A DNA stretch of 7,973 nt from Clostridia bacterium (GTDB lineage Bacteria; Bacillota; Clostridia; TANB77; CAG-508), in contig CAAECB010000069.1 of NCBI GenBank assembly GCA_900754285.1, positions 1-7,973 on the forward strand. The letters run 5' to 3'. Under the pieces are notes generated by a model. The model ran no database searches and was not told where the DNA came from. It saw only the letters and a list, made by a program, of their open reading frames with translations. Positions 1 through 6,770 of this stretch are shown here, one piece after another. Numbering within the stretch: position 1 is the stretch's first letter; each line of letters begins with the position of its first letter. The translations under genes were made by a program, and so were the position numbers.

Positions 1-172
1 CCTTCAGCTTAGTCCTCACTTCGTTCGACGTGAAGCTCTTCCATCATTTTATTTAAGAAATTCTAAGATTGTTCCAATCACATTCGAAAATTATTCTTCC
101 ATATAACATTTATTATGTTTTATATAATTTGAAAAAATATATGGTGTTTTTTGAGTCCGTCCCCAAAAACAT
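1..172. other. Non-coding left flank with GC-richer edge
   Basis: No gene can be supported here. The first ~45 bases are clearly richer in G+C than the rest and hold an imperfect palindrome (CACTTC...GACGTGAAG, about 17-36). Positions 46-144 are AT-rich, with a weak 5-bp inverted repeat (105-109 with 115-119). A plus-strand frame is open from the edge to a TAA near 113-115, but its short translation resembles nothing I know. The edge may belong to a repeat or to a gene lying mostly outside the window; this cannot be decided from the sequence. Confidence 0.4.
145..171. repeat. REP-like palindrome GAGTCCGTCCCC
   Basis: Inverted repeat just downstream of the BofC-like gene's stop codon. TGTTTTTTG (145-153) can pair with CCAAAAACA (163-171) around a GC-rich loop containing GTCCGTCCC. 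On the minus strand, the direction of the upstream operon, the GC-rich loop is not followed directly by a U-run, so it is not a standard intrinsic terminator. GGGGACGG-type palindromes are, from general knowledge, common dispersed intergenic repeats in Clostridia. That this is such a copy is an inference from appearance. Confidence 0.4.
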
Positions 173-787
173 CTATTCATAATCTTCTATTATTTGGCTC
201 AAATTTTCTTTTCCATATACTTTCAAACCATTTTCAATTTCAATTTTATCTGTATCAGTTAGGTATTCAGTAGAAATATCCGTTTTTTGATATTCTTTTT
301 CTTTACCATTTTCATCTAATAAATTAATAACTATTTTGCCATCTGAAGCTCTTAGAATATAATGCTCTCCACATTCCCCTTCTGCACTTTTTTGCAGAAC
401 TACTCTATTAGGTTCAAATTCTTTTACTGTCCACTCTGGATATAAATTATTTATATCTCTTTCACTTTTATTAACTAAATCTTTTGTTACATTTTTATAC
501 TGTTTAGAAACATGTCCACATTTTTCATATTTCGTCTCATATATTATGCTGCAATTAGGCGATATTCGTATATTTTCTTCGCTATTTGCTTGTATATTTT
601 CTTGTTCTGAATTTTGTAATTCATTCCATTGTTCTGTACAGTCATCTTCTATTACTTCTGCTAAATCTGTTGTTTGCATATTCCCTTTATTTACTTGTTC
701 ATTTTGATTTTTATATATTTTATTTCCTGCATATATTGCGCATATTATTACTCCTAAACCTATTAATACTATAATAAATTTTTTCAA
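173..787 (-). CDS. BofC-like C-terminal domain membrane-anchored protein
   Basis: Predicted 204-residue protein with a single N-terminal membrane anchor (about residues 4-22, after Met-Lys-Lys), a Glu/Gln/Asn-rich linker (about 28-75) and an extracytoplasmic domain. The domain has a KYEKCGH motif (86-92), a CGEHY motif (139-143) and a C-terminal tail ending in VYGKENL then IIEDYE. The tail and the preceding TDIS..L...D pattern match what I recall of the BofC C-terminal domain; in Bacillus subtilis BofC restrains SpoIVB in the sigma-K checkpoint. Whether this protein acts in sporulation is inference, as clostridial relatives of this architecture are largely uncharacterised. I prefer the TTG at 787: an AAGGTG-like ribosome site sits 6 bases before it and the protein then begins with a typical lysine-flanked anchor. 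The frame remains open to a GTG at 811 (8 residues more), which lacks a clear ribosome site. It is the last gene of the operon, about 41 bases after comEC. Confidence 0.68.
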   Translation of the reverse strand: MKKFIIVLIGLGVIICAIYAGNKIYKNQNEQVNKGNMQTTDLAEVIEDDCTEQWNELQNSEQENIQANSEENIRISPNCSIIYETKYEKCGHVSKQYKNVTKDLVNKSERDINNLYPEWTVKEFEPNRVVLQKSAEGECGEHYILRASDGKIVINLLDENGKEKEYQKTDISTEYLTDTDKIEIENGLKVYGKENLSQIIEDYE

Positions 788-828
788 ATTAAACACCTTG
801 CCTTTCAACACTCTTATTATTTCTTATA

Positions 829-3273
829 TTATGAACCTATATTGATGTTTTTATTCATTTTTATTGTTATTTCTCCTAATTCATCTGTTCTGAATATTTT
901 TACTTTCATTTCTTTTAATTTCTTTATAGTGTTTTCTGAAGGATGTCCAAATTTATTATTTTTTCCTACTCCTATTAATGCATATCTAGGTTTTACTGCT
1001 TTTAAAAATTCTGCTGTTGTTGATGTTTTTGAGCCATGATGTGCTACTTTTAAAATTGTTGATTGTAACATATTTTTGTATCTTTCTAAAATCGCTTTTT
1101 CTGCTATTTCTTCTATATCTCCTGTGAATAAAATTGAGTATTTTTTGTATTTTAATTTGAATACTAATGAATTGTTATTTATTGCATTTTCTGATATTTT
1201 ATTTTTGCTGTCTGGCCATAAAATATCTAAATTCACGTTTCGTTCTATGTTTATATTTTCTCCCGCTTCTACTATTTTTACTTCTATTCTCTTTTCTTTT
1301 GCTAATTTTACAAATCTTTTGTAATTGTCACTTTCTTCATATTGTTTTCCTATTATTATTGTTTTTATTTTGATTTTATCCATTAAATATATTATTCCAT
1401 CACAATGATCAAGGTCCATATGACTTATTATCGCTATATCTATTTTTGTGTATCCCCTATCTAAAATATATGGTAATAGTGTATTTCTTCCTACATTTGT
1501 ATAGCTACTTCCTCCTCCATCTATTAAAATAGTCTTACCTTTTGGCGTTACTATAAATGTACTATCTCCTTGGTTTACATCTACAAAATAAACTTTTAAA
1601 TCTTTTGGAATTATTTGCATTACCATTATTAATGCTATTATTATAATGCTTATTATTTTTGTTCTTGATTTTGTTTTTGGTTTCATCCTATATTTTAAAT
1701 AAAATTTTATCATTGATATTATGTTTCTAAATCTTTTTACTGTTTGTGTTTTATTTTTGGTGTTATATATATAATATATGAACATGAAAATATGTATAGA
1801 TAAAAAATATATTATTATTTGAATAAAATTTGGTGTTGGCAAATATATATTGGAATATGGTAATTTTGCTATTTGTGATGTCAAGATTAGTGCTTTTATT
1901 GCTATTTGCAATATTATTGAAAATATTTGTGCTGTTTTTACATTAATTATTAAAGTTATTAAAAATATAAATCCACATGCCATTACTGGGCCGATTATAA
2001 ATCCTATAATTAAATTAGTTAATATAAAATATATGTTTAATTTATTAAATTGTATTATACTTATTGGCAATATTATTATTTGTGCTGATATGGTTACAGA
2101 TATAATTTCTATAATCTTTTTTGATTTTATGATTTTTTCTAAAAAATTTTTTGAAATAAATTTTTGAAATAAAATTATTCCTATAGTCCCTCCATATGAG
2201 AATTGGAAACTTAAATCTAATATTGTGTATGGATTTTTCAATAGTATTATTAAAGCTGATATTGCTATATTTGTTAATACATCATTATTCTTGTAAAATA
2301 TTTTTGAACTTATTAGTATTATTCCCATAATTCCTGCTCTTATTATTGATGCTGAAAATCCTGTTAAAAACATATATTCTATTATCAAAATTATTGATAT
2401 ATAATATGATTGTTTTTTTCCTATTAGTTTTCCAATTATTTGTGTTGCTAATAAAATTAAATATGACATATGCATTCCAGATACTGCTAATATATGTGAC
2501 ATATTTGCATTTCTAAAATTTTCTATTGCCTCCTCTGGTATTTCTGTTCTGTCTCCTAGTATTATCCCTATAAATATGCTTGCTATTTCTTGTGGTAATA
2601 TATTATTTGCTTTTTGCTTCAAATTTTCGGATAGTTTAATACTTTTGGATTCTATATATTCTATAGGATTTTCTATTTTATGTCTTACCTTTTTTATATT
2701 TGTTGATTTTAGTGTTCCTAATATGTTTTTTGTTTTTAAATATAATTTATAATCAAATCCTTTATAGTTCCTTCTTGATTCTGGCTCTTCATATTTTCCT
2801 TTTACTTCTATTATATCTCCATACTGCAATTTAATTTTAGTCTTGTTTTCTTGTATGTATATGTTCTTTTTTTGTGCTTTTATTTCTTTTCCATTTTGTG
2901 TTATCTCTTCTATTTGTACTTTATATATTTTTCCATATTCTTTTGTTTTTGTTTCTCTTTTTATTTTTCCTTTTATTACTATGTCTTCTGTTTTGCATAA
3001 CTCATTTTCTATTTTTTTATATTCTTTTTCTTTTTGATATATTATTATACTTGATATTATTGCTGTTATTATTAATATTATTATTGCTTTATTATTTATA
3101 TATAATTTTATGTATCTTTTATACCTTCCTATCTTCCAGCTTTTCTTTCTTTTTATTATAAATATTATTATAGCAATACATGACAAAAAGAGAACCATAC
3201 TTTTTTCTAAGTATAGTCCCCCTAATATACCTATTATATATCCTATTGCTATAATTAAAATTGGTCTTTTCAA
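829..3273 (-). CDS. comEC: ComEC/Rec2 DNA internalization channel protein
   Basis: Full-length 814-residue ComEC, the membrane channel that carries single-stranded DNA into the cytoplasm during natural transformation. An N-terminal pair of membrane segments flanks a soluble OB-like region (about 85-195, DUF4131 type). The multi-helix Competence domain follows (about 228-500) with the conserved block HILAVSGMHMS (260-270). A further helix (about 540-553) leads into a C-terminal metallo-beta-lactamase domain (about 558-805). That domain keeps DVNQGDS, LIDGGG, the metal motif HMDLDH (618-623), FTGD (716-719), AHHGS (744-748) and GHPSE (776-780), so it looks catalytically competent; in this family it is thought to degrade the non-transported strand. 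The start is TTG at 3273, preceded 9 bases upstream by AAAGGAGG (3283-3290). It begins 26 bases after the stop of the wall-hydrolase gene and is probably cotranscribed with it. No other competence gene lies in the window, so a working uptake system is not shown. Confidence 0.95.
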   Translation of the reverse strand: MKRPILIIAIGYIIGILGGLYLEKSMVLFLSCIAIIIFIIKRKKSWKIGRYKRYIKLYINNKAIIILIITAIISSIIIYQKEKEYKKIENELCKTEDIVIKGKIKRETKTKEYGKIYKVQIEEITQNGKEIKAQKKNIYIQENKTKIKLQYGDIIEVKGKYEEPESRRNYKGFDYKLYLKTKNILGTLKSTNIKKVRHKIENPIEYIESKSIKLSENLKQKANNILPQEIASIFIGIILGDRTEIPEEAIENFRNANMSHILAVSGMHMSYLILLATQIIGKLIGKKQSYYISIILIIEYMFLTGFSASIIRAGIMGIILISSKIFYKNNDVLTNIAISALIILLKNPYTILDLSFQFSYGGTIGIILFQKFISKNFLEKIIKSKKIIEIISVTISAQIIILPISIIQFNKLNIYFILTNLIIGFIIGPVMACGFIFLITLIINVKTAQIFSIILQIAIKALILTSQIAKLPYSNIYLPTPNFIQIIIYFLSIHIFMFIYYIYNTKNKTQTVKRFRNIISMIKFYLKYRMKPKTKSRTKIISIIIIALIMVMQIIPKDLKVYFVDVNQGDSTFIVTPKGKTILIDGGGSSYTNVGRNTLLPYILDRGYTKIDIAIISHMDLDHCDGIIYLMDKIKIKTIIIGKQYEESDNYKRFVKLAKEKRIEVKIVEAGENINIERNVNLDILWPDSKNKISENAINNNSLVFKLKYKKYSILFTGDIEEIAEKAILERYKNMLQSTILKVAHHGSKTSTTAEFLKAVKPRYALIGVGKNNKFGHPSENTIKKLKEMKVKIFRTDELGEITIKMNKNINIGS

Positions 3274-3299
3274 TAAAAAGTTCCTCCTTTAATTATATG

Positions 3300-4691
3300 T
3301 TATTTTATTACTCTTCTTCCTCCTGAAAATCCTCTTGCTGCTTGGCTTAATGGTACAATACATACTGTTTTTCCTGGTCTTGGTGAATGTATTACATTCC
3401 CTCCTCCTACATATATTGCAACATGCCCTGAATATATTACTAAATCTCCTGCTTGTAGGTTTGCTTTTGTTACAGCTGTTCCTACTCCAGATTGACCTCC
3501 AGATGTTCGTGGTAATGATACACCAAAATGTTTATATACATATGATGTAAATCCTGAACAGTCAAATCCTGTTGATGGAGATGTTCCCCCATATGTGTAT
3601 TTTGTTCCTATAAATTGTTTTGCATATGCTACTACATTTGCTCCATTTGTTGAGCTTGTTGTAGTTTGATTTGATGTGCTTGTGTTTGTAGTTTGTGCTG
3701 ATTGTGTTTTTGTTGTTTCAGATTTGGTTGTTTCTGTTTTATTTGCTGCTGCTATTCTTGATTCCGTAGCACCTCTTGATGTTTCTTGTTTTTTTGATGA
3801 TAGTAATGATGATAATACATATCCTTCTTTTCCATTTACACTTATTTTACTCCATCCATTTTCTTCTGATACAACTTCTACTTTTGTGTTTATTGCTAAT
3901 TGCACTACTATTGTTGATGTTCTGTCTGCACTACTTCTTAAATTTACTGTTTCTGTATTTATATACATTGTTTTTGAAGTTTGTTTTGCCGCTTCTTGTG
4001 TGTTTTTTTCTTGATTATTTTGGATTGTAGTATTTTCTTGTTCTTTATTTGTTGGTTCTTCATTTTGAGTACTTTCAGTTTTTAATTCTACTTTTTCTAA
4101 CTTTTCTAATACTACCCATCCTTGTTTTTCTTGTGTATTTACATATGCCCAATTATTTTTTATATCTTTTATTTCTAATTCTGTATCTTTTTTTATTTCG
4201 TCTATTTCTAAAGCATTTATTAATGGTATTACTTTTAATTTTAAATCTTCTTTTGCTTTGTATTTTCCTGGTGTAGCTACTTCTGTATTTTCAGTATTTG
4301 ATGTGTTTTCTACTTCTTCTGCATTTACACTTACTGTGCTTTCTTCTATTGTATTTTCTTCTGTTTTGTTTGTTGTGTTTTCTTCTACTGTTTCTGTTGT
4401 TTCATTGTTTAATTGTACTAAATCTTTTCTTAAATATCCTGTTATATTTTTGTACTTAACTTTATACCATTCTCCTTTTGTTTCTAAAACTTCTACACTT
4501 TCTCCTTTGTTTATTAAATCTAATATCTTTGAGTCTGTTTGTGTCGTTTCTCTAAGGTTTGCTGTGTCTACCGTTACTTTGGCCGTGTTGGCTGCTAGAC
4601 TGGTATTAATAAAAAATAGGCTAAATGTTGTTATCATTATTGCTGTAATTCCTAATGTTAGCACATTTTTTATATTAAGTTTTATTTTCAT
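3300..4691 (-). CDS. Secreted SH3b-NlpC/P60 peptidoglycan hydrolase
   Basis: Predicted 463-residue exported cell-wall hydrolase. A signal peptide (about 1-34, ending SLAA) precedes a first SH3b domain (about 36-95, VDTANLRE core), a Glu/Asn/Thr-rich linker, a second degenerate SH3b-like domain (about 143-203), another linker, a third SH3b domain (about 241-299, TVNLRSSAD core), a Thr/Ser-rich linker (300-350) and a C-terminal NlpC/P60 domain (about 351-463). The peptidase has catalytic Cys378 in FDCSGF, His423 in SGHVAIY and His435 in VIHSP. Family members cut D-Glu-diamino-acid bonds in wall peptides; the exact bond is not readable here. I chose ATG 4691 because AAGGAG lies 7 bases upstream and a signal peptide starts immediately. 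A TTG 26 codons upstream (4769) keeps the frame open, but it coincides with the promoter's -35 box. First gene of the probable operon with comEC. Confidence 0.9.
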   Translation of the reverse strand: MKIKLNIKNVLTLGITAIMITTFSLFFINTSLAANTAKVTVDTANLRETTQTDSKILDLINKGESVEVLETKGEWYKVKYKNITGYLRKDLVQLNNETTETVEENTTNKTEENTIEESTVSVNAEEVENTSNTENTEVATPGKYKAKEDLKLKVIPLINALEIDEIKKDTELEIKDIKNNWAYVNTQEKQGWVVLEKLEKVELKTESTQNEEPTNKEQENTTIQNNQEKNTQEAAKQTSKTMYINTETVNLRSSADRTSTIVVQLAINTKVEVVSEENGWSKISVNGKEGYVLSSLLSSKKQETSRGATESRIAAANKTETTKSETTKTQSAQTTNTSTSNQTTTSSTNGANVVAYAKQFIGTKYTYGGTSPSTGFDCSGFTSYVYKHFGVSLPRTSGGQSGVGTAVTKANLQAGDLVIYSGHVAIYVGGGNVIHSPRPGKTVCIVPLSQAARGFSGGRRVIK

Positions 4692-4740
4692 TTTCTTACT
4701 CCTTATTTTATTATATTCATTTTGTGAAAGTACTTTTCCT

Positions 4741-4769
4741 AATATATCATATTTTTCTATTTTTGTCAA
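4741..4769 (-). promoter_or_regulatory. Sigma-A-type promoter of hydrolase-comEC operon
   Basis: On the minus strand, a perfect -35 TTGACA (4769-4764), a 17-base spacer and a -10 TATATT (4746-4741). Transcription would start near 4734, giving a leader of about 43 bases before ATG 4691 with its AAGGAG site. This placement is the main argument for the shorter protein start. Downstream gaps in the operon are 26 and about 41 bases, so this promoter may serve all three genes. Confidence 0.72.
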
Positions 4770-4823
4770 ATTTCTTGCTATCCTCCTCTTTCTATGATAT
4801 ACTATTTTATATGTATAATTGCT

Positions 4824-4850
4824 TAAATCTCCTGCATTTGGGGAGTTTTA
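4824..4850. repeat. Inverted repeat between divergent genes
   Basis: TAAAtCTCC (4824-4832) pairs with GGAGtTTTA (4842-4850) around the loop TGCATTTGG: 8 base pairs with one T-T mismatch. It lies between the divergent hydrolase operon and the pseudouridine synthase gene, upstream of both. It could be an operator or a leader hairpin for the plus-strand gene, for which I found no convincing -35/-10 pair (isolated TATAAT at 4814-4819 and TATACT at 4849-4854). No U-run follows. The role is unknown and a chance pairing is possible. Confidence 0.3.
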
Positions 4851-4898
4851 TACTATTATACTTTCTATGTTTTATTTTTGAAAAGGATCTATATTGTT

Positions 4899-5762
4899 AT
4901 GAAAAAATTAGTAGTAAATGATAAATATAATGGCAAAAAATTGAGTAAATTCATATTAGATAATGTTTCCACTTTGAATTTTAATAAATTTTGTATGGTC
5001 TTGCGTAAAAAAGATATTAAGATAAATGATAAACGTGTTTCTAAAGATTGCATTATTTATTCTGGTGATGAAATCTGCATTTATCTTCCAGATTATTTGC
5101 TTAACAATAATTTAATTCTTGATATTGTTTATGAAGATGATAATATTTTAATAATTAATAAACCTCAAAATTTAGAAGTTACTGGCAATAATTCTTTAAC
5201 TAGTATTGTTCATAATAAATATGCTAATAATAGTTTTAAACCTATGCCTTGCCATAGAATTGATAGAAATACTTCTGGCTTAGTGTTATTTGCTAAAAAT
5301 CAGAATGCTCTTGATATTTTACTTGCTAAGTTTAAAAATCATGAGATTGAAAAACATTATTATGCTTGGGTATATTCTATTCCTTCTGTTAAGAGTAAAA
5401 ATATGGTTGCTTTTTTGTTTAAGGATACTAAAAAGTCTATGGTTTATATTTCTGATGTTCCCAAAAAGGGCTATCAAAAAATTGTTACTAATTATACTGT
5501 TATTAAAGAATATAATGATAATTCTTGTTTATTGGATGTCCAAATAGAAACTGGTAAAACTCATCAAATTAGGGCTCATCTTGCTTATATTGGTTTTCCT
5601 ATTATCGGTGATGGTAAATATGGAAAAAATATTATTAATAAACAGTTTCATAAAAATTTTCAATGCCTTTGTAGTTATAAATTGAAGTTTAATTTTTCTA
5701 CTGATAGTGGTTTACTTAATTATTTGAATGATTCTGCTTTTTCTATTGCTTGCCCTTGGTAA
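4899..5762 (+). CDS. RluA-family 23S rRNA-type pseudouridine synthase
   Basis: Predicted 287-residue cytoplasmic enzyme that isomerises uridine to pseudouridine in structured RNA. An N-terminal S4-like RNA-binding region (about 12-64) precedes the catalytic domain (about 75-265). Motif I YEDDNILIINKP (78-89), motif II HRIDRNTSGL (119-128) with catalytic Asp122, motif III ETGKTHQIRAHL (217-228) and GDGKYG (237-242) all match the RluA/RluD/YlyB group. The target uridine cannot be assigned from sequence; rRNA is the usual substrate. ATG 4899 is chosen because AAGGA (4883-4887) lies 11 bases upstream; an in-frame TTG at 4878 would add 7 residues but sits before that site. It is divergent from the hydrolase operon and ends 69 bases before the tRNA gene, which has its own promoter. 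Confidence 0.9.
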   Translation: MKKLVVNDKYNGKKLSKFILDNVSTLNFNKFCMVLRKKDIKINDKRVSKDCIIYSGDEICIYLPDYLLNNNLILDIVYEDDNILIINKPQNLEVTGNNSLTSIVHNKYANNSFKPMPCHRIDRNTSGLVLFAKNQNALDILLAKFKNHEIEKHYYAWVYSIPSVKSKNMVAFLFKDTKKSMVYISDVPKKGYQKIVTNYTVIKEYNDNSCLLDVQIETGKTHQIRAHLAYIGFPIIGDGKYGKNIINKQFHKNFQCLCSYKLKFNFSTDSGLLNYLNDSAFSIACPW

Positions 5763-5789
5763 TGGCAATATTATATTTTTTTCTTTTTT
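5750..5789 (+). terminator. Weak intrinsic terminator after pseudouridine synthase
   Basis: TTGCC (5750-5754) pairs with GGCAA (5764-5768) across a 9-base loop that contains the stop codon, and is followed by an interrupted T-rich run (5774-5789). The stem is only 5 bp and the T-run starts 5 bases late, so efficiency is doubtful and some read-through towards the tRNA is possible. Confidence 0.4.
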
Positions 5790-5791
5790 GG

Positions 5792-5820
5792 TTGATTTTA
5801 TTTTGTTTGCATTGTATAAT
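5792..5820 (+). promoter_or_regulatory. Promoter of tRNA-Gly
   Basis: TTGATT (5792-5797), a 17-base spacer and a perfect TATAAT (5815-5820). The start point would fall near 5827, only about 5 bases before the mature tRNA 5' end at 5832, so the primary transcript would have a very short leader for RNase P to remove. Confidence 0.75.
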
Positions 5821-5831
5821 ATTTATATGAT

Positions 5832-5905
5832 GCGGGTATAGTTTAGTGGTAGAATGTTATGCTTCCGACCTAATGGCGTGGGTTCGATTCCCACTACCCG
5901 CTCCA
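5832..5905 (+). tRNA. tRNA-Gly(UCC), CCA encoded
   Basis: A complete 74-base glycine tRNA cloverleaf. Acceptor GCGGGTA (5832-5838) pairs perfectly with TACCCGC (5895-5901), the discriminator is T5902 and CCA (5903-5905) is encoded. The D arm is GTTT/GAAT with two wobbles. The anticodon loop is CTTCCGA (5862-5868) with anticodon TCC (5864-5866), reading GGA and GGG. The T arm is GTGGG/CCCAC around TTCGATT. Oddity: the anticodon stem TTATG (5857-5861) / CCTAA (5869-5873) carries a T-C mismatch at the 30:40 pair. It stands alone, not in a tRNA cluster, convergent with the metallopeptidase gene whose stop is 66 bases downstream. No clear terminator follows. Confidence 0.95.
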
Positions 5906-5971
5906 TTTAGAATTGATACATTCATTTAAGTAAAAATTTCTTTTAGGTTCTTTATCTATTTTTATATATAA

Positions 5972-6493
5972 TTATTTTATTAAATATTGCTCATACATTT
6001 CATAGTTTGGAACATATTTTGATATTAATTCGTAAAAACTTTTGCAATGATTTTTATATTTTAAATGGCAATATTCATGCAATATTACATATTCTATAAA
6101 ATTTCTATTATACTTTACAATTTCTGGATTAATTGTTATTTTGTTATTTTCGCATTTTCCAAAACCTTTTATTAATTTCATAATATTATAATCTTCTGGT
6201 GCAAATCCTAACATTAATCTCATTTTTTCCATTGCATTTTCTATTTCTACTTTAGCAATTTCTTCATACATTTTGTCAATTGCTAAGTCTAATATTTGTT
6301 TATTATTTCCTTTTTTATATTTATTTGGAAGTGATATTTTTATAGTAGAATCTTGAACGTCTAATTCTGCTATTTTTATATTTTTGTAAATTATTTTTAC
6401 TCTGTAATCTTTTCCTAACACTGGTACTGGATGTCTCTCTATTGCTGTAATTTCAACATTTTTTAATCTTAACTCTCTTTGTACTTTTATCAT
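5972..6493 (-). CDS. YgjP/DUF45-type zinc metallopeptidase
   Basis: Predicted 173-residue cytoplasmic protein of the YgjP-like (DUF45, M48-related) metallopeptidase family. The zinc site is HEYCH (His139, Glu140, His143), with a third ligand probably His149 in the following KNHCKSFYELISKYVPNYE-type segment, which is highly typical of the family. The SRWGSC-like block seen before the helix in YgjP proteins appears here as FGKC (111-114), followed by ITINPEIV. No signal peptide or membrane segment is visible. It is shorter than many YgjP proteins (often above 220 residues), mainly in the N-terminal beta-rich part. The substrate is unknown for most of the family. The start ATG 6493 is preceded by AGGGAG 9 bases upstream and by a consensus promoter, so it is a single-gene transcription unit. 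Classification is firm; biological role is not. Confidence 0.82.
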   Translation of the reverse strand: MIKVQRELRLKNVEITAIERHPVPVLGKDYRVKIIYKNIKIAELDVQDSTIKISLPNKYKKGNNKQILDLAIDKMYEEIAKVEIENAMEKMRLMLGFAPEDYNIMKLIKGFGKCENNKITINPEIVKYNRNFIEYVILHEYCHLKYKNHCKSFYELISKYVPNYEMYEQYLIK

Positions 6494-6554
6494 TTTTTAC
6501 CACTCCCTCTATGAATTTTTGTTTTGCAAATTATTGTTCGCTTTTGTTGTACAT

Positions 6555-6583
6555 ATAATATATCTTTTTTTATTTTTTGTCAA
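6555..6583 (-). promoter_or_regulatory. Promoter of metallopeptidase gene
   Basis: On the minus strand a perfect TTGACA (6583-6578), a 17-base A-rich spacer and TATTAT (6560-6555). Transcription would start near 6548, giving a leader of about 55 bases before ATG 6493. The -10 region (6553-6563) is nearly palindromic and also presents TATAAT on the plus strand (6554-6559), so weak divergent firing is conceivable. Confidence 0.72.
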
Positions 6584-6630
6584 TACTTTTTATAAAAAAA
6601 TATGAAAAAATGTTCGGTTTTTAATTGATA

Positions 6631-6682
6631 AAAAAATGAATTAGCTTTTTGAGTATTTTACTCTTTCTCTAATTCATTTTTT
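6631..6682. terminator. Long AT-rich bidirectional terminator-like hairpin
   Basis: AAAAAATGAATTAG (6631-6644) is a perfect 14-bp inverted repeat of 6669-6682. Nested inside is GAGT (6651-6654) with ACTC (6660-6663) around a 5-base loop, separated by an interior loop. Because the outer ends are A6/T6, RNA from either strand would end in a U-run after the stem. It probably ends ldh transcripts on the minus strand, after a 3' untranslated stretch of about 165 bases, and shields the metallopeptidase promoter 48 bases away. Confidence 0.6.
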
Positions 6683-6699
6683 ATATTAGAACAAATACA

Positions 6700-6751
6700 C
6701 GGACTTTAAAATTTTCTAGTAAGTGCAATGCTATTAATGTCCGCTTTTTTT
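6700..6751 (+). terminator. Plus-strand terminator-like hairpin without assigned gene
   Basis: CGGACtTTAA (6700-6709) pairs with TTAAtGTCCG (6734-6743): 9 bp with one T-T mismatch. A possible inner stem TAGTA/TGCTA (6717-6721 with 6729-6733) lies inside. The stem is followed by C and seven Ts (6745-6751), the arrangement of an intrinsic terminator reading rightward. No plus-strand gene has been recognised before it; the nearest upstream plus-strand gene is the tRNA, almost 800 bases away. It may be a second converging terminator or the end of a small RNA. Confidence 0.5.
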
Positions 6752-6770
6752 CTATTCTAGCAAAGTTCTC

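Noticed and set aside
1850..3161. Hydrophobic plus-strand frames opposite comEC
   Set aside because: Mirror images of an AT-rich membrane-protein gene; apparent membrane segments come from T-rich antisense DNA.
3676..4400. Short tandem repeats in the Thr/Ser- and Glu/Asn-rich linkers of the hydrolase gene
   Set aside because: Low-complexity linker codons, typical between SH3b and NlpC/P60 domains; no regular repeat unit or CRISPR-like spacing.
3676..4797. Long plus-strand frames opposite the NlpC/P60 gene
   Set aside because: They are antisense shadows of a gene with clear domains; their leucine-, phenylalanine- and valine-rich translations have no recognisable motif and no ribosome sites were seen.
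6527..6541. LexA/DinR box in the metallopeptidase leader
   Set aside because: CGAACAATAATTTG shares only the left half with CGAACNNNNGTTCG; the right half does not match.
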